A stretch of 64,000 bases of DNA from Pseudomonas azerbaijanoccidentalis (GTDB lineage: Bacteria > Pseudomonadota > Gammaproteobacteria > Pseudomonadales > Pseudomonadaceae), in NCBI RefSeq assembly GCF_019145495.1, contig NZ_JAHSTU010000002.1, positions 1-64,000 on the forward strand, given 5' to 3'. Below the pieces are notes generated by a model. That model saw only the letters and a program-made list of their open reading frames with translations, had not been told where the DNA came from and did not search any database. How positions within the stretch are numbered: position 1 is the stretch's first letter; every line of letters begins with the position of its first letter. Below, piece after piece: positions 35,788 to 45,645 of the stretch. The translations under genes were made by a program, and so were the position numbers.

Positions 35788-36798
35788 CTAAAGCAACAAA
35801 TCCTCCAGACGACCGTGAAGCCGTTCCGGCAGATTTTCCTGAATCTCGATCAAGGCGCGGGAAATAGCACTCTGAAAGCCCTGCACCCCGGCGGAACCGT
35901 GGCTTTTCACGACAATACCCTGCAGACCGAGAAAGCTCGCGCCGTTGTGCCGCGCCGGCGCCAGATCAGCCTGCAGGCGCTTCATCAGCGGTAACGCCAA
36001 TGCCCCCACCATGCGCGAAGGCAGGCTTTTCTTGAACAGCGCTTCGATTCGCCCGGCAATCATGGTCGCCAGCCCTTCGCTGGATTTGAGCAGGATATTG
36101 CCGACAAAACCGTCGCACACCACGACATCCGCTTCGCCCCGGTACAAACCATCTCCCTCGACGAAGCCGATGTAGTTGATACCACGGGCACTTTGCAACA
36201 AGGTTGCAGCCAGCTTGACCTGCTGATTGCCCTTGATGTCTTCGGTGCCGATGTTCAGCAGCGCCACCCGGGGACGAACGATACCCAGCGTTTCCGCTGC
36301 AACCGACCCCATCACGGCAAACTGCAACAGGTGCTCGGCGCTGCAATCGACATTCGCGCCCAGATCGAGCAGCTGGCAATAACCTTTCTGCGTCGGAATC
36401 GCCGCGACCATGGCGGGACGATCGATGCCCGGCAATGTCTTGAGCACGAATCGCGACAACGCCATCAGCGCCCCGGTATTGCCAGCACTGACACACGCCT
36501 GGACCTTGCCGTCTCGCAGCAACTCAAGCGCCACGCGCATCGATGAGTCGGGCTTGCCACGAAGGGCCTGGGCAGGTTTTTCGTCCATGGTGATGACTTC
36601 GGACGCCGCCGTTATCGACAGGCGCGCGCGATCCACAGCCGATTGGCCAGCGATCAATTCTTCAAGGAGGGAGGGTTGACCGACGAGGGTCAGGTGCAGC
36701 GAGGGGGTAGCAGACAGGCAAGCAAGGCTGGCCTGAACAATGCTGCGGGGACCGAAGTCCCCGCCCATTGCGTCAATCGCGATGACTTGAGCGGACAA
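35788..36798 (-). CDS. plsX: Phosphate acyltransferase
   Basis: 336 residues matching PlsX end to end ([12 protein letters not shown] at the start, then [10 protein letters not shown] and [16 protein letters not shown]). It converts acyl-ACP to acyl-phosphate for phospholipid synthesis by PlsY. It begins 4 bp after rpmF. The 126-bp gap to fabD probably contains a further promoter, but I do not see a clear one. Confidence 0.96.
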   Translation of the reverse strand: MSAQVIAIDAMGGDFGPRSIVQASLACLSATPSLHLTLVGQPSLLEELIAGQSAVDRARLSITAASEVITMDEKPAQALRGKPDSSMRVALELLRDGKVQACVSAGNTGALMALSRFVLKTLPGIDRPAMVAAIPTQKGYCQLLDLGANVDCSAEHLLQFAVMGSVAAETLGIVRPRVALLNIGTEDIKGNQQVKLAATLLQSARGINYIGFVEGDGLYRGEADVVVCDGFVGNILLKSSEGLATMIAGRIEALFKKSLPSRMVGALALPLMKRLQADLAPARHNGASFLGLQGIVVKSHGSAGVQGFQSAISRALIEIQENLPERLHGRLEDLLL

Positions 36799-36802
36799 GT
36801 GA

Positions 36803-36985
36803 TTACTCGTCAGCGCCCTTGTCGATCACTTTACGGCCACGGTATACGCCTTCTGGCGATACGTGGTGACGCAGGTGAACTTCACCAGTGGTTTTTTCTA
36901 CAGACAGGGTGCTAGCCTCGAGAGCGTCGTGCGAACGGCGCATGTCACGGGCAGAGCGGGATTTTTTGTTCTGCTGAACAGCCAT
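36803..36985 (-). CDS. rpmF: 50S ribosomal protein L32
   Basis: 60 residues, basic, starting [20 protein letters not shown], the classic L32 sequence. It has no cysteines, so it is the zinc-free type. It is co-transcribed with yceD upstream and plsX downstream. Confidence 0.98.
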
Positions 36986-36998
36986 AATTGATTAACTC

Positions 36999-37526
36999 CT
37001 AAACGTTTGGGTCACGCTTTAACTGCGCCAATACACTGAACGGGTTGGACCGCGTTACCTCGTCCTCGCTCGGTTCGGGCTCATCTGCTCCCGCCGGCTG
37101 CTGGCATTCTTCCGGATGATGAGCAGGCACAATGGGCAAGGCGAGCAAAAGCTCCTCCTCGATCAGTGACTGCAGATCCAATGGATCTTCGCCCAGTTCC
37201 AGCACGTCATAACCTTTCGGCAACGACTGGGTATTCGCACCCTCCTTCACCACAGCATAACTGCATTCGCTATGGATCGGCAGGGTGACCAGCTCAAGAC
37301 AACGCTGGCAAACCATTTTGACTTCAGTGTCGATAAAGCTGTGAATTACCACAGATTTACGTTCATCTCGTTCAAAAACGAATTTAGCCTGCACCGTACC
37401 GACATTGTCGGAAAGCGGGTCGCAGAGTCTCTCCAAATCGGCCAGCAGCATTTCACCTTGAAGGGTGGTGCCACGATCAGCCAATTTGCGCGGGTCAACG
37501 TGAGGTGGAATCGGGTCATTCAACAT
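36999..37526 (-). CDS. yceD: YceD/DUF177 protein (23S rRNA accumulation)
   Basis: 175 residues of the DUF177 family with the CQRC motif (about residue 74-77). In plants and E. coli members are needed for 23S rRNA accumulation. It always accompanies rpmF, as here (13 bp apart), and is divergent from the maf-type gene. Confidence 0.94.
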   Translation of the reverse strand: MLNDPIPPHVDPRKLADRGTTLQGEMLLADLERLCDPLSDNVGTVQAKFVFERDERKSVVIHSFIDTEVKMVCQRCLELVTLPIHSECSYAVVKEGANTQSLPKGYDVLELGEDPLDLQSLIEEELLLALPIVPAHHPEECQQPAGADEPEPSEDEVTRSNPFSVLAQLKRDPNV

Positions 37527-37631
37527 AGGCGCAGCATTATAGGGATGCCCCCGCCCATGTCAAAGGAAATTCAGCCCTGTCCGTCACTTGGAAGCCTCGC
37601 TAGAATTCGCGCCTGCCATTTGGAGTTGCGC

Positions 37632-38210
37632 ATGCTGCCTTTATTACTCGCTTCCAGCTCGGTTTATCGCCGGGATTTACTGGCCCGCCTGCGGCTGCCA
37701 TTCACCTGCAGCTCACCCGATATCGACGAAAGCCATCGTCCGGGCGAACCTGCCATTGATCTGGTAAAACGCCTCGCCGAGCAAAAAGCCCGCGCATTGG
37801 CGCCCAGCCATGCCGCTCATCTGATCATCGGTTCCGACCAGGTCGCCGTGCTCGGAGACCGGATCATCGGCAAACCTCACACCTTCGAAAAGGCCCGCGA
37901 GCAATTGCTGGCCTCCAGCGGTGCCAGCGTGACCTTCCTCACCGGACTGGCACTGCTCAATAGCCAGACGGGCCATTGCCAGGTCGACTGCGTGCCTTTC
38001 ACTGTCCACATGCGCACACTCGACGCCGCATGCATCGAACGCTACCTGCACGCCGAACAGCCCTACGATTGCGCAGGCAGCTTCAAGGCCGAAGGTTTGG
38101 GTGTGAGCCTGTTTCGAAGCACAGAAGGCCCTGACGCGACCAGCCTCGTCGGCCTGCCGTTGATTCGCCTGGTCGATATGTTGCTGGCCGAGGGCGTGCA
38201 AACCCCTTAA
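37632..38210 (+). CDS. Maf-family nucleotide pyrophosphatase (YceF type)
   Basis: 192 residues starting at the ATG at 37632; the frame is open upstream but that part overlaps yceD. Conserved LLASSSVYRRDLL at the N-terminus, the DIDES segment and the GSDQVAV motif match Maf/YceF, which hydrolyses m7GTP or related modified nucleotides. It is convergent with sppA. Confidence 0.93.
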   Translation: MLPLLLASSSVYRRDLLARLRLPFTCSSPDIDESHRPGEPAIDLVKRLAEQKARALAPSHAAHLIIGSDQVAVLGDRIIGKPHTFEKAREQLLASSGASVTFLTGLALLNSQTGHCQVDCVPFTVHMRTLDAACIERYLHAEQPYDCAGSFKAEGLGVSLFRSTEGPDATSLVGLPLIRLVDMLLAEGVQTP

Positions 38211-38212
38211 AG

Positions 38213-38301
38213 CAAAAGATCGCAGCCTTCGGCAGCTCCTACAGGGTTCGCGTCATTGGACATCGAACGTGTAGGAGCTGCCGCAGGCTGCGATCTTTTG
38301 A
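38213..38301. repeat. REP doublet, GATCGCAGCCTTCGGCAGCTCCTAC type
   Basis: Two inverted copies fill the 104-bp gap between the convergent maf-type and sppA genes. Confidence 0.85.
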
Positions 38302-38314
38302 GCTTTAAAACGGC

Positions 38315-39304
38315 TTAACGCAGCGATGGACCGTTGAAGCCCATCCACATCGCCAAATGCTCAGCCACGCTGGCACCGAGTTTTTTCGAGAAGCGGTCGA
38401 ATGGCGACTCCTGAACCGTGAAGTCCACCAGTTCTTTTTCACCGATCACATCTCGCGCAACCGAACTGGCGTTACCCAGGCCATCCACCAGCCCCAACGG
38501 CAGCGCTTGCTCGCCGGACCAGACCAATCCGGAAAACAGCTCCGGATGCTCTTTGTCCTTCAGGCGATCGCCACGGCCCTGCTTGACGCTGTTGATGAAC
38601 TGCTTGTGCGTCGTGTCGAGCACGCCCTGCCAGAACGCCGTCTCTTCAGGCTTTTGCGGCTGGAACGGATCGAGGAACGACTTGTGCTCGCCCGAGGTGT
38701 AGGTGCGACGCTCAACGCCCAGTTTTTCCATGGTGCCGACAAAACCGTAACCGGCCGCGGTCACACCGATGGAGCCCACCAGACTCGCCTTGTCGGCATA
38801 GATCTGATCTGCCGCACTGGCGATGTAATAGGCACCGGAAGCGCCCAGATCGGAAATCACCGCGTAGAGCTTGGTGTCCGGATGCAGGCCACGCAGTCGA
38901 CGGATCTCGTCGTAGACATAACCCGACTGCACCGGACTGCCGCCCGGACTGTTGATGCGCAGGATGACACCCTTGACCTTTTTGTCTTCGAACGCGGCGC
39001 GCAGGCTGCCGACGATATTGTCAGCGCTGGCCGGCTCCTTGTCGGCGATCATGCCAGTGATGTCGATCAGTGCGGTGTAATTACCACTGCGGGTAGCGGC
39101 TTTTTCCATGTCCATCAGCGGCGAAAACAGCAGCAGCGCGCCAAACAGGTACACGAAGGTCAGCAACTTGAAGAAAATCCCCCAGCGCCGGGAGCGACGC
39201 TGCTCCTGCACGCCCGCCAGCAGGGTTTTTTCCAACAGCTTCCAGCTCTTTTCGTCACCGTTCTCTGCGCTCGCCTTGGCGGGCGCTTTCCATTCGTCGG
39301 TCAT
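38315..39304 (-). CDS. sppA: Signal peptide peptidase SppA (short form)
   Basis: 329 residues, S49 serine protease family. One N-terminal membrane anchor (KLLTFVYLFGALLLFSPL, about residues 46-63) precedes the catalytic domain; the serine lies in DLGASGAYYIASAA and the lysine in YADKASLVGSIG. It degrades leftover signal peptides in the membrane. This is the single-domain (about 330 residue) form, half the size of E. coli SppA. Confidence 0.95.
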   Translation of the reverse strand: MTDEWKAPAKASAENGDEKSWKLLEKTLLAGVQEQRRSRRWGIFFKLLTFVYLFGALLLFSPLMDMEKAATRSGNYTALIDITGMIADKEPASADNIVGSLRAAFEDKKVKGVILRINSPGGSPVQSGYVYDEIRRLRGLHPDTKLYAVISDLGASGAYYIASAADQIYADKASLVGSIGVTAAGYGFVGTMEKLGVERRTYTSGEHKSFLDPFQPQKPEETAFWQGVLDTTHKQFINSVKQGRGDRLKDKEHPELFSGLVWSGEQALPLGLVDGLGNASSVARDVIGEKELVDFTVQESPFDRFSKKLGASVAEHLAMWMGFNGPSLR

Positions 39305-39328
39305 GCCATCTACCCCAGCAAAAACGTA

Positions 39329-39991
39329 TTAAGCCCGCTGACTCAGCCAGGCATGCAATTCTGAAAAGTGATCAATCGCCAAGCGTGGCTCAAACAGTTT
39401 CAACGCCTCGATCGACTGGGCGCCGTAGCTGACCGCCACCGAGTCCATGCCGGCGTTGCGCGCCATCTGCAAGTCGAAGGACGAATCACCGACCATCAAC
39501 GCCTGCTCCGGACGAACCTCGCAATGGGCAAGAATCTGCTCGAGCATCAACGGATGAGGCTTGCTGGCGGTTTCATCGGCGGCACGGGTGATATCGAAAT
39601 ATTCCGCCCAGCCATGCGCGCTCAGCACTCGATCCAGCCCGCGGCGAGCTTTGCCCGTTGCGACCGCCAAGTGATAACCCTCGGCGCGAAACGCTTCCAT
39701 CGACTCGACCACACCGTCGAACAACGGTGAAGGTACCGCCTCAGAGGCGATGTAGTGATCGGCGTAGTGCTCGCGAAAGGCGATCAGCTCAACATCGCTG
39801 ATGTCCGGGTACAGCGTTCGAATGGCTTCCGGCAAACCCAGCCCGATGATGCCCTTGACGGCAAAATCATCGCGCAGTTGAAAGCCGGACCGCTCGGACG
39901 CCACATGCATCGCTTCAACAATCCGACCAATGGAATCGGCCAGCGTGCCATCCCAATCAAAAATAAGAAGCTTGTAATCAGATGGGTGCAC
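39329..39991 (-). CDS. HAD-superfamily phosphatase, phosphoglycolate-phosphatase-like
   Basis: 220 residues. HAD motif I is [13 protein letters not shown], motif II is in [10 protein letters not shown] and motif III/IV in KPHPLMLEQ with [16 protein letters not shown]. The start is GTG at 39991, which overlaps rluC by 14 bp, implying coupled translation. The gene order rluC-HAD-sppA is conserved in Pseudomonas; the substrate is not known, though Gph- or PpaX-like. Confidence 0.92.
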   Translation of the reverse strand: MHPSDYKLLIFDWDGTLADSIGRIVEAMHVASERSGFQLRDDFAVKGIIGLGLPEAIRTLYPDISDVELIAFREHYADHYIASEAVPSPLFDGVVESMEAFRAEGYHLAVATGKARRGLDRVLSAHGWAEYFDITRAADETASKPHPLMLEQILAHCEVRPEQALMVGDSSFDLQMARNAGMDSVAVSYGAQSIEALKLFEPRLAIDHFSELHAWLSQRA

Positions 39992-40940
39992 TCAAGCGCT
40001 CCACGGTTTTGGCCCACATCTCATCGACCGGCGCCTGCAACTTCAGCTCGCCGCCATCCGGCAACGGCACGGTCAGCATGTAAGCGTGCAGGAACAGGCG
40101 TTTGCCGCCCAGGTCGCGAATTTCCTTACTGAAGTCGTCATCGCCGTACTTGGTGTCACCGGCAATGCAGTGTCCGGCGTGCAACGTGTGGACACGAATC
40201 TGGTGAGTGCGGCCGGTGATTGGCTTGGCTTCGATCAAGGTGGCAAAGTCGCCAAAGCGGCGCAGGACCTTGAACACGGTCACCGACTCCTTGCCCTCCT
40301 CCTCGTCGACCTCGACCATACGCTCGCCGGAACGCAGATTGCTCTTGCCCAGCGACGCTCGAACCTGCTTGATCGAAGAGGCCCAGTTACCGCGAACCAG
40401 CGCCATGTAGCGCTTATCGACGCCGTCACCGCGCAACGCTGTGTGCAAGTGACGCAGCATGCTGCGCTTCTTGGCGATCATCAGCAGGCCAGAAGTGTCA
40501 CGGTCGAGACGGTGAACCAGCTCAAGCTCCTTGCAATCAGGGCGCAACTGACGAAAGGCTTCGATGACCCCGTAATTCAAGCCGCTGCCGCCGTGAACCG
40601 CGATGCCGCAAGGCTTGTTGATCACGATCAGCGCCTTGTCTTCGAAGACAATCGAGGCTTCGAGTCGCTGCAACAGACCCTGCGCCAATGGCACCGGCTC
40701 GTCCCGTTCAGGCACGCGAACCGGCGGCACGCGCACGATATCGCCCGCCTGCAGCTTGTATTCGGGCTTGATCCGACCTTTGTTCACCCGCACTTCGCCT
40801 TTGCGCAAAATGCGATAAATCAAGGTCTTGGGCACGCCTTTGAGCCGAGCGAGAAGGAAGTTATCAATACGTTGGCCGGCATATTCCGGCGAGACCTCAA
40901 GCAGTTGTACGCCTGGGGTCGAAGGGGCAGTAGTCGTCAT
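39978..40940 (-). CDS. rluC: 23S rRNA pseudouridine synthase (955/2504/2580)
   Basis: 320 residues. An N-terminal S4 RNA-binding domain ([20 protein letters not shown]) is followed by the RluA-type catalytic domain with the essential aspartate in [12 protein letters not shown] (about residue 145). It is divergent from rne, with 700 bp between starts, matching the usual gammaproteobacterial rluC-rne arrangement. Confidence 0.96.
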   Translation of the reverse strand: MTTTAPSTPGVQLLEVSPEYAGQRIDNFLLARLKGVPKTLIYRILRKGEVRVNKGRIKPEYKLQAGDIVRVPPVRVPERDEPVPLAQGLLQRLEASIVFEDKALIVINKPCGIAVHGGSGLNYGVIEAFRQLRPDCKELELVHRLDRDTSGLLMIAKKRSMLRHLHTALRGDGVDKRYMALVRGNWASSIKQVRASLGKSNLRSGERMVEVDEEEGKESVTVFKVLRRFGDFATLIEAKPITGRTHQIRVHTLHAGHCIAGDTKYGDDDFSKEIRDLGGKRLFLHAYMLTVPLPDGGELKLQAPVDEMWAKTVERLSAPI

Positions 40941-40969
40941 GGCGCGGATGATAACAATTTTTTATGGAA

Positions 40970-40998
40970 TTGAAGCACTTAATCATTGCTGCTATAGT
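40970..40998 (+). promoter_or_regulatory. rne promoter
   Basis: TTGAAG (40970-40975) and TATAGT (40993-40998) are 17 bp apart on the plus strand. A start near 41005 would give an rne leader of about 635 nt. Confidence 0.65.
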
Positions 40999-41004
40999 CG
41001 CGAA

Positions 41005-41640
41005 CGCCGCCAAAAGCGGCCTGGACAGCGGACCAACGGTCAAAAACCGACCCTGACCAACGCAATTCACCAGGACGCGAGGCCGTCCTACGGGGCTTTC
41101 GCTACGTAACGGTGGAGTTTGCAGGTGTAACGAGCGCAGGTGACATGAGGCCTGAATCACGCCGTAAAGCAGAGTGTTCACTCGTTTTGCGAGCCATATT
41201 CACGGCCAGTTCACAAAGTGCAGTCAGCTGCGAATGACCCCGAGCGAGCGCTTCGGAAACAACGCCTAAATTAGCCATGATGCGTGACCTCCCCTTTCGG
41301 AGCTCACGGTAAATGCCAACCCGCTGCGGATTCTGCGCGCGGCAGCACCCGAATTATCAGGGATACGTGTAGGGTGGAGATGCACAACCGCTGGACTGTG
41401 TAGCAATAGGCTTTATCAAGACGCTTCATCTCGTCCACAGCCGCCGGTTGATTCCTCCTCCTGACTGAGTGCTTAAGTAGCCACAGCAAGCAGGACGCGT
41501 ACGTCGCGATGCAGGCCCACATTGGCCGGACATCGCTGGACACGGGAATGGCCAACCACTCCCGACGCACCTGACACCGACCGTGAGAAGTCGTGTGTGC
41601 CGAACGCCGTTTCCGGCAGCCCGGAAACCGACGGTACTAC
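41005..41640 (+). promoter_or_regulatory. Long structured rne 5' untranslated leader
   Basis: This roughly 635-nt stretch has no convincing gene. It contains several hairpins: GCCGC-caaaa-GCGGC near its start, AGGACG/CGTCCT near 41072-41091, and a perfect GTTTCCGG-cagc-CCGGAAAC (41609-41628) ending 12 nt before the rne start codon. No Shine-Dalgarno sequence precedes the ATG. A long leader sensed by RNase E itself controls rne mRNA decay in E. coli (rne5 element); a similar feedback role here is inferred. Confidence 0.6.
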
Positions 41641-44600
41641 ATGAAAAGAATGCTGATTAACGCAACTCAACCCGAAGAGTTGCGTGTTGCACTGGTAGAT
41701 GGCCAGCGCCTCTACGACCTGGACATCGAATCCGGTGCACGCGAGCAGAAGAAGGCCAACATCTATAAAGGCCGGATTACTCGCATCGAACCAAGCCTTG
41801 AGGCTGCCTTTGTCGATTTCGGCTCCGAGCGCCATGGCTTCCTGCCCCTCAAAGAAATCTCCCGCGAATACTTCAAGAAAGCCCCGGAAGGTCGCGTCAA
41901 CATCAAGGACGTCCTGAGCGAAGGCCAGGAAGTCATCGTTCAGGTCGAAAAAGAAGAACGTGGCAACAAGGGCGCTGCCCTGACCACGTTCATCAGCCTG
42001 GCCGGTCGTTACCTGGTGCTGATGCCGAACAACCCGCGTGCCGGCGGTATCTCCCGTCGCATCGAAGGCGAAGAGCGCAACGAACTGCGTGAAGCGCTGA
42101 ACGGCCTGGTTGCCCCTGCCGACATGGGTCTGATCGTGCGCACTGCCGGCCTGGGCCGCAGCAGCGAAGAAATGCAGTGGGACCTCGACTACCTGCTGCA
42201 ACTGTGGACCGCCATCAAAGAAGCCTCGCTTGATCGCGCCGCGCCGTTCCTGATCTACCAGGAAAGCAACGTGATCATCCGCGCCATCCGTGATTACCTG
42301 CGCCAGGACATCGGCGAAGTGCTGATCGACAGCGTTGAAGCCCAGGACGAAGCCCTGACCTTCATCCGTCAGGTGATGCCGCAGTACGCCAGCAAGATCA
42401 AACTGTATGAAGACAGCGTTCCGCTGTTCAACCGCTTCCAGATCGAAAGCCAGATCGAAACCGCCTTCCAGCGCGTCGTCGAACTGCCTTCCGGCGGCTC
42501 CATCGTTATCGACCCGACCGAAGCCCTGGTGTCCATCGACATCAACTCGGCGCGCGCCACCAAAGGCAGCGATATCGAAGAAACCGCACTGCAGACCAAC
42601 CTTGAAGCCGCCGAAGAAATCGCCCGTCAGTTGCGCCTGCGCGACATCGGCGGCCTGATCGTCATCGACTTCATCGACATGACACCCGCCAAGAACCAGC
42701 GCGCCGTGGAAGAGAAAGTCCGCGAATGCCTGGAAGCCGACCGCGCTCGCGTGCAAGTCGGTCGCATCTCGCGCTTCGGCCTGCTGGAAATGTCCCGTCA
42801 GCGCCTGCGTCCATCCCTGGGCGAAAGCAGCGGCATCGTCTGCCCGCGTTGCAACGGCACCGGCATCATTCGTGACGTTGAATCGCTGTCCCTGGCGATC
42901 CTGCGCCTGATCGAAGAAGAAGCCCTGAAAGACCGCACCGCCGAAGTTCGCGCACAAGTGCCAATCCCGGTGGCCGCGTTCCTGCTCAACGAAAAACGCA
43001 ACTCGATCACCAAGATCGAACTGCGCACCCGTGCCCGTATCGTCATTCTGCCGAACGATCACCTCGAAACGCCGCACTTCGAAGTTCAGCGTCTGCGTGA
43101 TGACAGCCCGGAAGCCGCGACCAACCAGTCCAGCTACGAAATCGCTGCTGCCGCTGCCGAAGTCGAAGAAGTCCAGCCAGCCGCCGCGACACGCACCCTG
43201 GTTCGCCAGGAAGCCGCGGTCAAGACTGCACCGGCCCGCGCCAACGCTCCGGTTCCGACCGAAGTTGCCGCTCCGGCCCCTGCTCCGGTTGCTGCGCCCG
43301 AGCCAAGCCTGTTCAAAGGCCTGGTGAAGTCGCTGGTCAGCCTGTTCGCGACCAAGGAAGAGCCAGCCGCTCCGGTTGTGGTTGAAAAACCGGCCACCGA
43401 GCGTCCAGCCCGTAACGAAGAGCGTCGCAATGGTCGTCAGCAGAGCCGCAACCGTAATGGTCGCCGCGATGAAGAGCGCAAACCGCGCGAAGAACGTGCA
43501 CCGCGTGAAGAGCGCGCACCACGTGAGCCACGCGAAGAGCGTCAGCCACGCGAAGCCCGTGAAGAGACGCCAGCCGTAGCCCGTGAAGAACGTGCGCCAC
43601 GCGCACCGCGTGAAGAGCGTGCACCGCGTGCTCCACGTGAAGACCGCAAGCCACGTGGCGAGCGCGAAGAACGCGTACGTGAACTGCGTGAGCCTCTGGA
43701 TGCCGCTCCGGCCGCCGCTGCTGCCGTTGCTGCCACCACCGAAGAACGTCCGGCCCGCCAGCCACGTGAAGAACGCGCTCCACGCCCACCGCGTGAAGAA
43801 CGTCAACCACGTGCAGAGCAAGCCGCTGCGGCCGTTGCCGATGAAGAGCTGACTACCAACGAAGAGCAACTGCAGGATGACGGTCAGGAAGGCGCCGAAG
43901 GCGATCGTCCACGCCGCCGCTCCCGTGGCCAGCGTCGTCGCAGCAACCGTCGCGAGCGTCAACGTGATGCCAACGGTAACGTGATCGAAGGTTCGGAAGA
44001 GTCCGAAGGCAACGAAGGTGCCGAAGGCATTCAAGCGCCAAGCACTGCCGATCTGGCCGCCGGCCTGGCTGTGACCGCAGCCGTTGCCAGCACCGTGATC
44101 AGCGCGCCGGCCGAAGCACAAGCCAACGAGCAAGCCGAACGCGCCACTGCCGCCACCCTGGAAACTGCTCCAGTTGAAGCGCCAGCCGTTGAAGCGCCTG
44201 TTGTTGAAGCGCCTGTTGTTGAAGCCACTGCGCCGATCGAAGTCACCGCTTCGCCGGAAATCGAAGTAGCCCAGGCGCCAGAAGCTCAGCCTGTAGTTGA
44301 AGCAGCTGCTGAACCGGTTGTCGCTGCCGAAGCGTCAGCCGTGGTTGCAGAACCGGTTGTTGAAACCGTGTCTGAGACTGTGACTGAAACCGTTCGTGAA
44401 GTTCGCGAAGAGCAAACCGCATTCAACTGGGTCGCCGAGCCAGCCGTTGCTGAAACCCCGGCTCCGGTTGCTGAAGCTGAAGTGGCTGAAGCGAAGGTCT
44501 CCGAGCCGGTTATTGCCGCTGCCGAGCCTGCTCCGGTGGTAGAAGCACCGGTTGTCGCCGAAGCGCCAGCACCTGTCGTTGAAGCCGCTCCGGTTAGCGC

Positions 44601-44907
44601 CCTGACGCCAAGTGGCCGCGCACCGAACGACCCGCGTGAAGTGCGTCGTCGCAAGCGTGAAGAAGAGCGCCTGCAGAAGGAAGCCGAACTGGCTGCCGCT
44701 GCTGCTCCGGTTGCTGCAGCCGTTGTCGCTGAAGAACCAGCACCGGTTGTTGCTGAAGTAGTCGAGGCAGCACCTGCCCCGGTTGCCGAAGTCGCCGCCG
44801 AGCAGGTTGAATCGGTGATCGAGGAAGCACCACGCTCCGTTCAGGAAGCGGTAGAGCAACACGAACAAGCCGAGGAAAAAGAACACGAGCCTAAACCACT
44901 CGTCTAA
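41641..44907 (+). CDS. rne: Ribonuclease E
   Basis: 1088 residues. The N-terminal catalytic half has an S1 domain ([20 protein letters not shown], about residues 40-60), the DNase-I-like acidic residues in [10 protein letters not shown] (about 298-307) and DFIDM, and the zinc-link CPRCNGTG (about 401-408). The C-terminal half is a low-complexity scaffold. It has an Arg/Glu region with repeated PREERA units (roughly 610-730), an Ala/Val/Pro/Glu region (roughly 840-985), a short [15 protein letters not shown] motif near residue 998, and an acidic end. These segments recruit degradosome partners and RNA in Pseudomonas. The start is the ATG at 41641. Confidence 0.97.
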   Translation: MKRMLINATQPEELRVALVDGQRLYDLDIESGAREQKKANIYKGRITRIEPSLEAAFVDFGSERHGFLPLKEISREYFKKAPEGRVNIKDVLSEGQEVIVQVEKEERGNKGAALTTFISLAGRYLVLMPNNPRAGGISRRIEGEERNELREALNGLVAPADMGLIVRTAGLGRSSEEMQWDLDYLLQLWTAIKEASLDRAAPFLIYQESNVIIRAIRDYLRQDIGEVLIDSVEAQDEALTFIRQVMPQYASKIKLYEDSVPLFNRFQIESQIETAFQRVVELPSGGSIVIDPTEALVSIDINSARATKGSDIEETALQTNLEAAEEIARQLRLRDIGGLIVIDFIDMTPAKNQRAVEEKVRECLEADRARVQVGRISRFGLLEMSRQRLRPSLGESSGIVCPRCNGTGIIRDVESLSLAILRLIEEEALKDRTAEVRAQVPIPVAAFLLNEKRNSITKIELRTRARIVILPNDHLETPHFEVQRLRDDSPEAATNQSSYEIAAAAAEVEEVQPAAATRTLVRQEAAVKTAPARANAPVPTEVAAPAPAPVAAPEPSLFKGLVKSLVSLFATKEEPAAPVVVEKPATERPARNEERRNGRQQSRNRNGRRDEERKPREERAPREERAPREPREERQPREAREETPAVAREERAPRAPREERAPRAPREDRKPRGEREERVRELREPLDAAPAAAAAVAATTEERPARQPREERAPRPPREERQPRAEQAAAAVADEELTTNEEQLQDDGQEGAEGDRPRRRSRGQRRRSNRRERQRDANGNVIEGSEESEGNEGAEGIQAPSTADLAAGLAVTAAVASTVISAPAEAQANEQAERATAATLETAPVEAPAVEAPVVEAPVVEATAPIEVTASPEIEVAQAPEAQPVVEAAAEPVVAAEASAVVAEPVVETVSETVTETVREVREEQTAFNWVAEPAVAETPAPVAEAEVAEAKVSEPVIAAAEPAPVVEAPVVAEAPAPVVEAAPVSALTPSGRAPNDPREVRRRKREEERLQKEAELAAAAAPVAAAVVAEEPAPVVAEVVEAAPAPVAEVAAEQVESVIEEAPRSVQEAVEQHEQAEEKEHEPKPLV

Positions 44908-44921
44908 CTCCGACGCTCAAT

Positions 44922-44959
44922 AAAAAGCCCCGCCTGGCGAACCCAGGCGGGGCTTTTTA
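44922..44959 (+). terminator. Rho-independent terminator of rne
   Basis: AAAAAGCCCCGCCTGG pairs with its complement around cgaac and ends in TTTTT; a long GC-rich stem 15 nt after the stop. The A-run on the other side could make it work for both strands. Confidence 0.93.
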
Positions 44960-44968
44960 TGCATAAAA

Positions 44969-45051
44969 ATCAAAAGATCGCAGCCTTCGGCAGCTCCTGC
45001 ATTTGAATCTCGAACATCCTGTAGGAGCTGCCGAAGGCTGCGATCTTTTTG
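44969..45051. repeat. REP doublet, GATCGCAGCCTTCGGCAGCTCCTGC type
   Basis: Two inverted copies lie between the rne terminator and the end of the convergent nucleotidyltransferase gene. Confidence 0.85.
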
Positions 45052-45054
45052 CTT

Positions 45055-45645
45055 TCACCCAAAGATCAGTTTCTCCGGCACATCCACATCCCACAACACC
45101 CCGGGATCATCCACCGTCACTTCAACCACCCGCCCCTGCGCAAACAATGGCTTCGCCCCGCGATCACCCGATAACGCCATCAACCCCGATCCAAAGCTGC
45201 GGCCGAAACCCACCGGGTGCCCGTATTCGCCGTCCTGCACTGGCACGCTGATACAGTCATCAGCGACCTTCGCCACGACACTGTCGATGCTTGAAGGCAG
45301 GATGAACGGCATATCCCCCAACACCATTAGCCAGCCATCGAGCTGTGCACTCGCAGCGACGCCAGCAGCAATGCTGTCACCCATTCCCGTGGATTCGATC
45401 AGCACGACGTCACAACCATATGCCTTGGCCATGCGAATCACCTGCGGACGATCCGCGATGGTGACCAACACACGCTTGTCCAGCGTGGCCGGCAGACTCG
45501 CCAGCACCTGCTCGATCACCGAACGGACAGCGCCATCGCGCCCCGTACAGTCCGCCAGCAACTTGTCCTTTTCCTCGCCTGCGACTTGCCGAAACCGGCT
45601 GCCCTGCCCCGCCGCTAGAATGATGACTCCGATGGACTCACTCAT
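45055..45645 (-). CDS. MocA/MobA-like molybdenum cofactor nucleotidyltransferase
   Basis: 196 residues with the nucleotidyltransferase N-terminus IILAAGQGSRF, a lysine-containing DKLL stretch after it and the LGDMPFILPSSI metal-site motif. It fits the MocA group that turns Mo-molybdopterin into the cytosine dinucleotide form used by xanthine-oxidase-type enzymes. It overlaps xdhC by 4 bp and is last in the molybdenum hydroxylase operon, so it likely serves that enzyme. Confidence 0.88.
   Translation of the reverse strand: MSESIGVIILAAGQGSRFRQVAGEEKDKLLADCTGRDGAVRSVIEQVLASLPATLDKRVLVTIADRPQVIRMAKAYGCDVVLIESTGMGDSIAAGVAASAQLDGWLMVLGDMPFILPSSIDSVVAKVADDCISVPVQDGEYGHPVGFGRSFGSGLMALSGDRGAKPLFAQGRVVEVTVDDPGVLWDVDVPEKLIFG

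Noticed and set aside
41100..41500. Small coding gene inside the rne leader
   Set aside because: Open stretches are short, have no good start, and are crossed by hairpins; the region is better explained as an untranslated leader.
43480..43830. Sequencing or assembly error in the rne repeats
   Set aside because: The reading frame stays intact across all repeat units and the final motifs remain in frame, so the repeats are genuine coding sequence.
41473..44133. An 886-codon open frame opposite rne
   Set aside because: The strand carries the complement of rne, including its Arg/Glu repeats, giving low-complexity protein with no start signal and no recognisable domain.
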